The notes under the pieces were generated by a model. That model searched no databases, had not been told where the DNA came from, and worked only from the letters and a program-made list of their open reading frames with translations. The position numbers and the translations under genes are program-made. Source: Dethiosulfovibrio peptidovorans (GTDB lineage: Bacteria; Synergistota; Synergistia; Synergistales; Dethiosulfovibrionaceae). Taken from it: a DNA stretch of 64,000 bases. The stretch is taken from positions 1 through 64,000 of the forward strand of contig PDTB01000015.1 in the NCBI GenBank assembly GCA_002748665.1, given 5' to 3'. Positions 61,338-64,000 of this stretch are shown in pieces; the first letter of the stretch is position 1, and the number at the start of each line of letters is the position of its first letter.

Positions 61338-61816
61338 GAAGCTTTCGTGTCCTGCTCTCCCTGACCCTCGTGGTGGCGATGACCACGGGGGCGTGGGCGG
61401 TGTTGCCCATGGCGATCCCCGATTTTAAGGTAAACGGCGTTGAGCCCCATCTGGGAGCCGCGGTAGGCGAGGTTCTGCGAACCAAGCTGGCATCCGTGTC
61501 CGGTTTGAGCCTTGTGGTGGTCGATAAAAATCACAGAATACAGGCAGGCAGCGAACAGCGTATAGGCTCATCGGGGCTGGTCGATCCTGCTACAGCAGCA
61601 GCCGTGGGTAAAGCTGTGGGAGCTCGATATATTCTGATTGGATCGGTAAACGGCCTGGGAGGGGAGATCTCCCTTGAATCCAGGCTCGTCGATGTGGATA
61701 CCGGGTCGGTAGTCCAGAGCTTTTCCGTCTCATCGGATACCGGGGACGAAGGGGTGTTTGAGGCTGCCAAATACCTGGCTGACGACGTGAAGGCCGCCTT
61801 GGTCGGATCGTCGTGA
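61334..61816 (+). CDS. Exported CsgG-like domain protein
   Basis: A 160-residue single-domain protein: signal peptide (RSFRVLLSLTLVVAMTTGAW), then LPMAIPDFKVNGVEPHLGAA, VVVDKNHRIQAGSEQRIG, GKAVGARYILIGSVNGLGGE and RLVDVDTGSVVQSFSVSSDT, the core CsgG pattern without TPR repeats. Its ATG overlaps the stop of the lipoprotein gene (ATGA), implying the lipoprotein is really translated. It lacks a lipobox. It would associate with the lipoprotein or the TPR protein at the inner face of the outer membrane, which is inference. Confidence 0.7.
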   Translation: MRSFRVLLSLTLVVAMTTGAWAVLPMAIPDFKVNGVEPHLGAAVGEVLRTKLASVSGLSLVVVDKNHRIQAGSEQRIGSSGLVDPATAAAVGKAVGARYILIGSVNGLGGEISLESRLVDVDTGSVVQSFSVSSDTGDEGVFEAAKYLADDVKAALVGSS

Positions 61817-61865
61817 AACTGATTAGGGGGGCCGTTGGCCCTCTTCGTGAAAGGAGGAACGTACA

Positions 61866-63053
61866 ATGCGCGACAGGTTTCGAATGGTAGCGTGCCTCAT
61901 GGCCGCCGTTCTCATGGTCACCCCCGCCTACGGAGTCACTATCACGTCATCGGAGGGGAGCGTTTCTGTAACGAGGCCTGCTGGCGAGAGCAGCACTCCT
62001 TCGGCACCAAGCCACTCAGGCCCTATCAACCTCGGCCTCACCCAACCGGAGAAACGTCGCTTGGCCAATGCCGTCGAGTTGCTCATGCTCACCAGCATGC
62101 AAACAAAGGACTCTTTTAACAAACTGGAGGCTCTGAACGAGCGGAAGGGATCAAAGGAGGAGATGCTGGCCAGGCTGAAGCACACACAAGAATGTTGCGA
62201 GGCCATGGCCAAGGCAGGGAAAAAACTGGAGGATACCGTGGACTTGGTCATGGTGACCTGGAGCACTCGAGCCGAACCTGAGCAGCGACTCGCTCTTTTG
62301 ACCGGACTCTTCGGGACTTCTCCAGCCTGGGCTCGATACCGATCAAGCAACTTCAAAGACGCTCCCTCCCTCACCACGCAGCTTAAAAATGTGGCAAAAG
62401 CGACCTACTATGTGGCTGTTGAAGCCGGGAAACTCGCTAAGAAAGGCATCCGTAAGATTACCTCGACCGTGGGGTACGGTCACCGTCGCATAGGCGATGT
62501 TGTGGGACAAAAAAACTGGGCCAAGATAATGGCTTTCACCAAGGCAACGGCGGCCTTTTCGGTAGGGACGGGAGGCCTTATACTGACAACGGTTTCTCTG
62601 CCCGCCACGGGGGCCCTTACAGCCGTCGGCGCAGTAGCCGCTGTCGGACTTTGGACCGCTGGAAATATCAGTACCGCGATGACCTTGGCAGACGATTTAA
62701 TCGCGATCGATGGGGGAAGAACGAGAAAGAAGAATGCCATCGATAAGGCCACGCAAGTTGCTACGTACATCGGGGTTGTAACCTCTGGCAATAAAGCGGA
62801 ACTTTTCGTCAATATCCTGGGAGCTACCGGAGGCGACATCGCCGAAGAACTCGATCTGGGCGAAATGTCCGACGAAGAACTTGCCGCGTTTCTGGACAAA
62901 CCACACATCAGGCGAATTTTAGAACAGAAAGGACTGAAGAAGAACTACCGTCCGCCATCCAAAACCCACGGCGGAAGGGATCATGACGGCAGAGGCGACA
63001 GGGACCACAGTGGCGGTGGTGGGGGCAGCTGTAGCGATGGCTGCGGCAATTGA
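61866..63053 (+). CDS. Exported protein of unknown function with Gly/Asp/Cys-rich tail
   Basis: A 395-residue protein. Signal peptide FRMVACLMAAVLMVTPAYG, then a Ser/Pro linker and a helical region (55-135) with RRLANAVELLMLTSMQTKDS. An internal hydrophobic stretch of about 55 residues (TKATAAFSVGTGGLILTTVS and TGALTAVGAVAAVGLWTAGN) could insert in a membrane. The last 35 residues are HGGRDHDGRGDRDHSGGGGG followed by SCSDGCGN, an unusual repetitive, possibly metal-binding tail. AAAGGAGG precedes the ATG. It ends the envelope cluster and is followed by a terminator. No family recognised. Confidence 0.65.
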   Translation: MRDRFRMVACLMAAVLMVTPAYGVTITSSEGSVSVTRPAGESSTPSAPSHSGPINLGLTQPEKRRLANAVELLMLTSMQTKDSFNKLEALNERKGSKEEMLARLKHTQECCEAMAKAGKKLEDTVDLVMVTWSTRAEPEQRLALLTGLFGTSPAWARYRSSNFKDAPSLTTQLKNVAKATYYVAVEAGKLAKKGIRKITSTVGYGHRRIGDVVGQKNWAKIMAFTKATAAFSVGTGGLILTTVSLPATGALTAVGAVAAVGLWTAGNISTAMTLADDLIAIDGGRTRKKNAIDKATQVATYIGVVTSGNKAELFVNILGATGGDIAEELDLGEMSDEELAAFLDKPHIRRILEQKGLKKNYRPPSKTHGGRDHDGRGDRDHSGGGGGSCSDGCGN

Positions 63054-63074
63054 TTTTTTGAGTCTTTTTCATTC

Positions 63075-63106
63075 AAGGCGGGCCGGCTAGTCCAGCCCGC
63101 CTTTTT
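63075..63106 (+). terminator. Intrinsic terminator ending the envelope cluster
   Basis: AAGGCGGGC pairs with GCCCGCCTT around an eleven-base loop, followed by TTTTTG. The 220 bases from here to the aminotransferase gene show nothing else. Confidence 0.85.
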
Positions 63107-63328
63107 GTTATTCCCGCTCTCCCTTGGCGCCTAACGCCTTACAGCAATCTCGCCGCCGAATTTATCCCATACACGTACAAAGTTGGATACTGCCCTCTGT
63201 TTTTGAGGACTACACACATTGACGTATCGCTTTTTGCTCATCCAACAACTCCGTCAGATTCTTTCGCCATATCTTGCAGCCAATGCTCGACGATGATAAA
63301 GTTTTGATTTGACTTGGAGGGATATCGT

Positions 63329-64000
63329 ATGCTCAAAACATCGGAATCGTTGTTCACAGGAAAAATCCGCCGTCTGGAACCATCCATGATTACCAAGATG
63401 CAGGCCCTGGGCAACCGTTGGAACGCCCTGTCCTTCACCGCCGGGCAACCCAGCTCTGATCTGTACCCTCTGGAAGGGCTCCAGGCCTCCTTTGCCCGGT
63501 CTTTAGGCAACGCCGACCTCCTCCCCTACTCTCCGTATAACGGAGGATACCCCAAGCTTCGACAGTGGATCGTCCAATGGATGAGGGACGACGGGCTCGT
63601 TCCAGATTGGGTTACCGAGGATCAGGTCATGCTCATTGAAGGCGCCCAGGAGGGAATTCACCTCGCCGCCGAGGCCTTCATCGAACTGGGTGACGGGATC
63701 GTCGTCGAGAGCCCCACATATACCGAGGCCTTGTGTACCTTCCGCCGTCAGGGGGCTAGCATCTTCCAGGTAGCCATGGACGACGAGGGGATTATCCCCC
63801 ACGACCTCGAACGAGTGTTGAGCGTGGCTGGTCAGGTGAAGTTTCTGTATACAGTCGTTAACTTTCAAAACCCATCGGGCTGCACGACAACCGACACTCG
63901 CAAGAAAGAGATATTGGCCTTGGTCCGACGCTACGGCACGATCATTCTGGAGGACGACCCTTACCGCCATCTTCGCTACGAGGGGGAACACCAGGGAAGC
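63329..64000 (+). CDS. PLP-dependent aminotransferase, class I/II, cut by the right edge
   Basis: The first 224 residues of a fold-type I aminotransferase in the 2-aminoadipate/MocR-like group, without a DNA-binding domain. GQPSSDLYPLEGLQ and LPYSPYNGGYPKLRQWIVQW are the substrate-side motifs, MLIEGAQEGIHLAAEAFIEL the PLP phosphate loop, VVESPTYTEALCTFRRQGAS the ring-stacking Tyr region, VVNFQNPSG the Asn, and ILEDDPYRHLRY the Asp and Tyr that hold the pyridine ring. The Schiff-base Lys lies beyond the window. ATG follows GGAGG by eight bases. It likely transaminates branched or aromatic amino acids in fermentation. Confidence 0.9.
   Translation, partial: MLKTSESLFTGKIRRLEPSMITKMQALGNRWNALSFTAGQPSSDLYPLEGLQASFARSLGNADLLPYSPYNGGYPKLRQWIVQWMRDDGLVPDWVTEDQVMLIEGAQEGIHLAAEAFIELGDGIVVESPTYTEALCTFRRQGASIFQVAMDDEGIIPHDLERVLSVAGQVKFLYTVVNFQNPSGCTTTDTRKKEILALVRRYGTIILEDDPYRHLRYEGEHQGS

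Noticed and set aside
63048-63056. TGA ending the 61866 gene as a possible selenocysteine codon after GCGN
   Set aside because: Only a dozen codons follow before the next stop, with no hairpin of the right geometry, and a terminator begins at once.
1-64000. CRISPR arrays, rRNA, tRNA genes, replication origin
   Set aside because: No regularly spaced direct repeats, rRNA sequence, tRNA cloverleaf or DnaA-box cluster was recognised by eye.

Overview
The window looks like chromosomal DNA of a peptide- and amino-acid-fermenting anaerobe of the phylum Synergistota, perhaps a Dethiosulfovibrio-like genus. I infer this from several features together: a secreted protein ending in a Synerg-CTERM-type tail, two selenoprotein-dependent reductase modules of the glycine/betaine type, two TRAP transporter loci, a dipeptide ABC operon, many peptidases, and CsgG-like proteins that fit a two-membrane envelope. 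I made no database comparison. Most genes are GC-rich and dense. Three stretches are visibly richer in A+T: the left end (1-3 kb), the intergenic DNA around 50 kb, and the M20/YfcC pair at 54-56.6 kb.

Layout. 1-2.8 kb: a TetR-type regulator cut by the left edge, then a graveyard of insertion-sequence remnants and a KduD fragment. 3.2-13 kb: one long plus-strand operon with a GntR regulator, a complete thiamine-pyrophosphate 2-oxo acid/acetoin dehydrogenase complex (E1 alpha, E1 beta, E2, E3), a TRAP transporter placed between E1 and E2, a PPC-domain protein and a class I amidotransferase-like hydrolase. 13-15.6 kb: a hypothetical protein and an exported C69 dipeptidase. 15.7-21.8 kb (minus): a probable betaine reductase module (GrdI, GrdH with selenocysteine, BCCT transporter) next to a NarL-type two-component system. 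21.9-24.8 kb: two membrane proteins, then a membrane-anchored thioredoxin with an in-frame UGA at the first redox position and a CcdA-like partner. 24.9-34.7 kb: a TRAP QM pair without a receptor, MGMT, MATE, amidohydrolase, DUF318 permease with a redox-disulfide protein, FolD and a large MscS channel. 34.8-43.4 kb: D-aminopeptidase, complete dipeptide ABC operon, second C69 peptidase and a YbaK-type editing deacylase. 43.6-48.1 kb: CdaR-type regulator and a glycine-reductase-type grdE-grdB-grdX module. 48.6-57.7 kb: Synerg-CTERM protein, a CoA-transferase under a cobalamin riboswitch, RibU under an FMN riboswitch, and the AT-rich M20 hydrolase/YfcC pair. 56.9-63.1 kb: an LPP20-like protein divergent from a plus-strand run of CsgG-like, TPR and lipoprotein genes. 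63.3 kb to the end: a PLP aminotransferase cut by the right edge.

The genes fit one lifestyle. Peptides are imported (Dpp), cleaved (M55, C69, M20, C26), and the amino acids or betaine are reduced in Stickland-like reactions by selenoenzymes. Keto acids are oxidised by the dehydrogenase complex. CoA esters are handled by a B12-controlled CoA-transferase. Three or four genes here can only be read full length by decoding UGA as selenocysteine. The four candidate downstream hairpins are compared under findings. The least explained block is the 57-63 kb envelope cluster.
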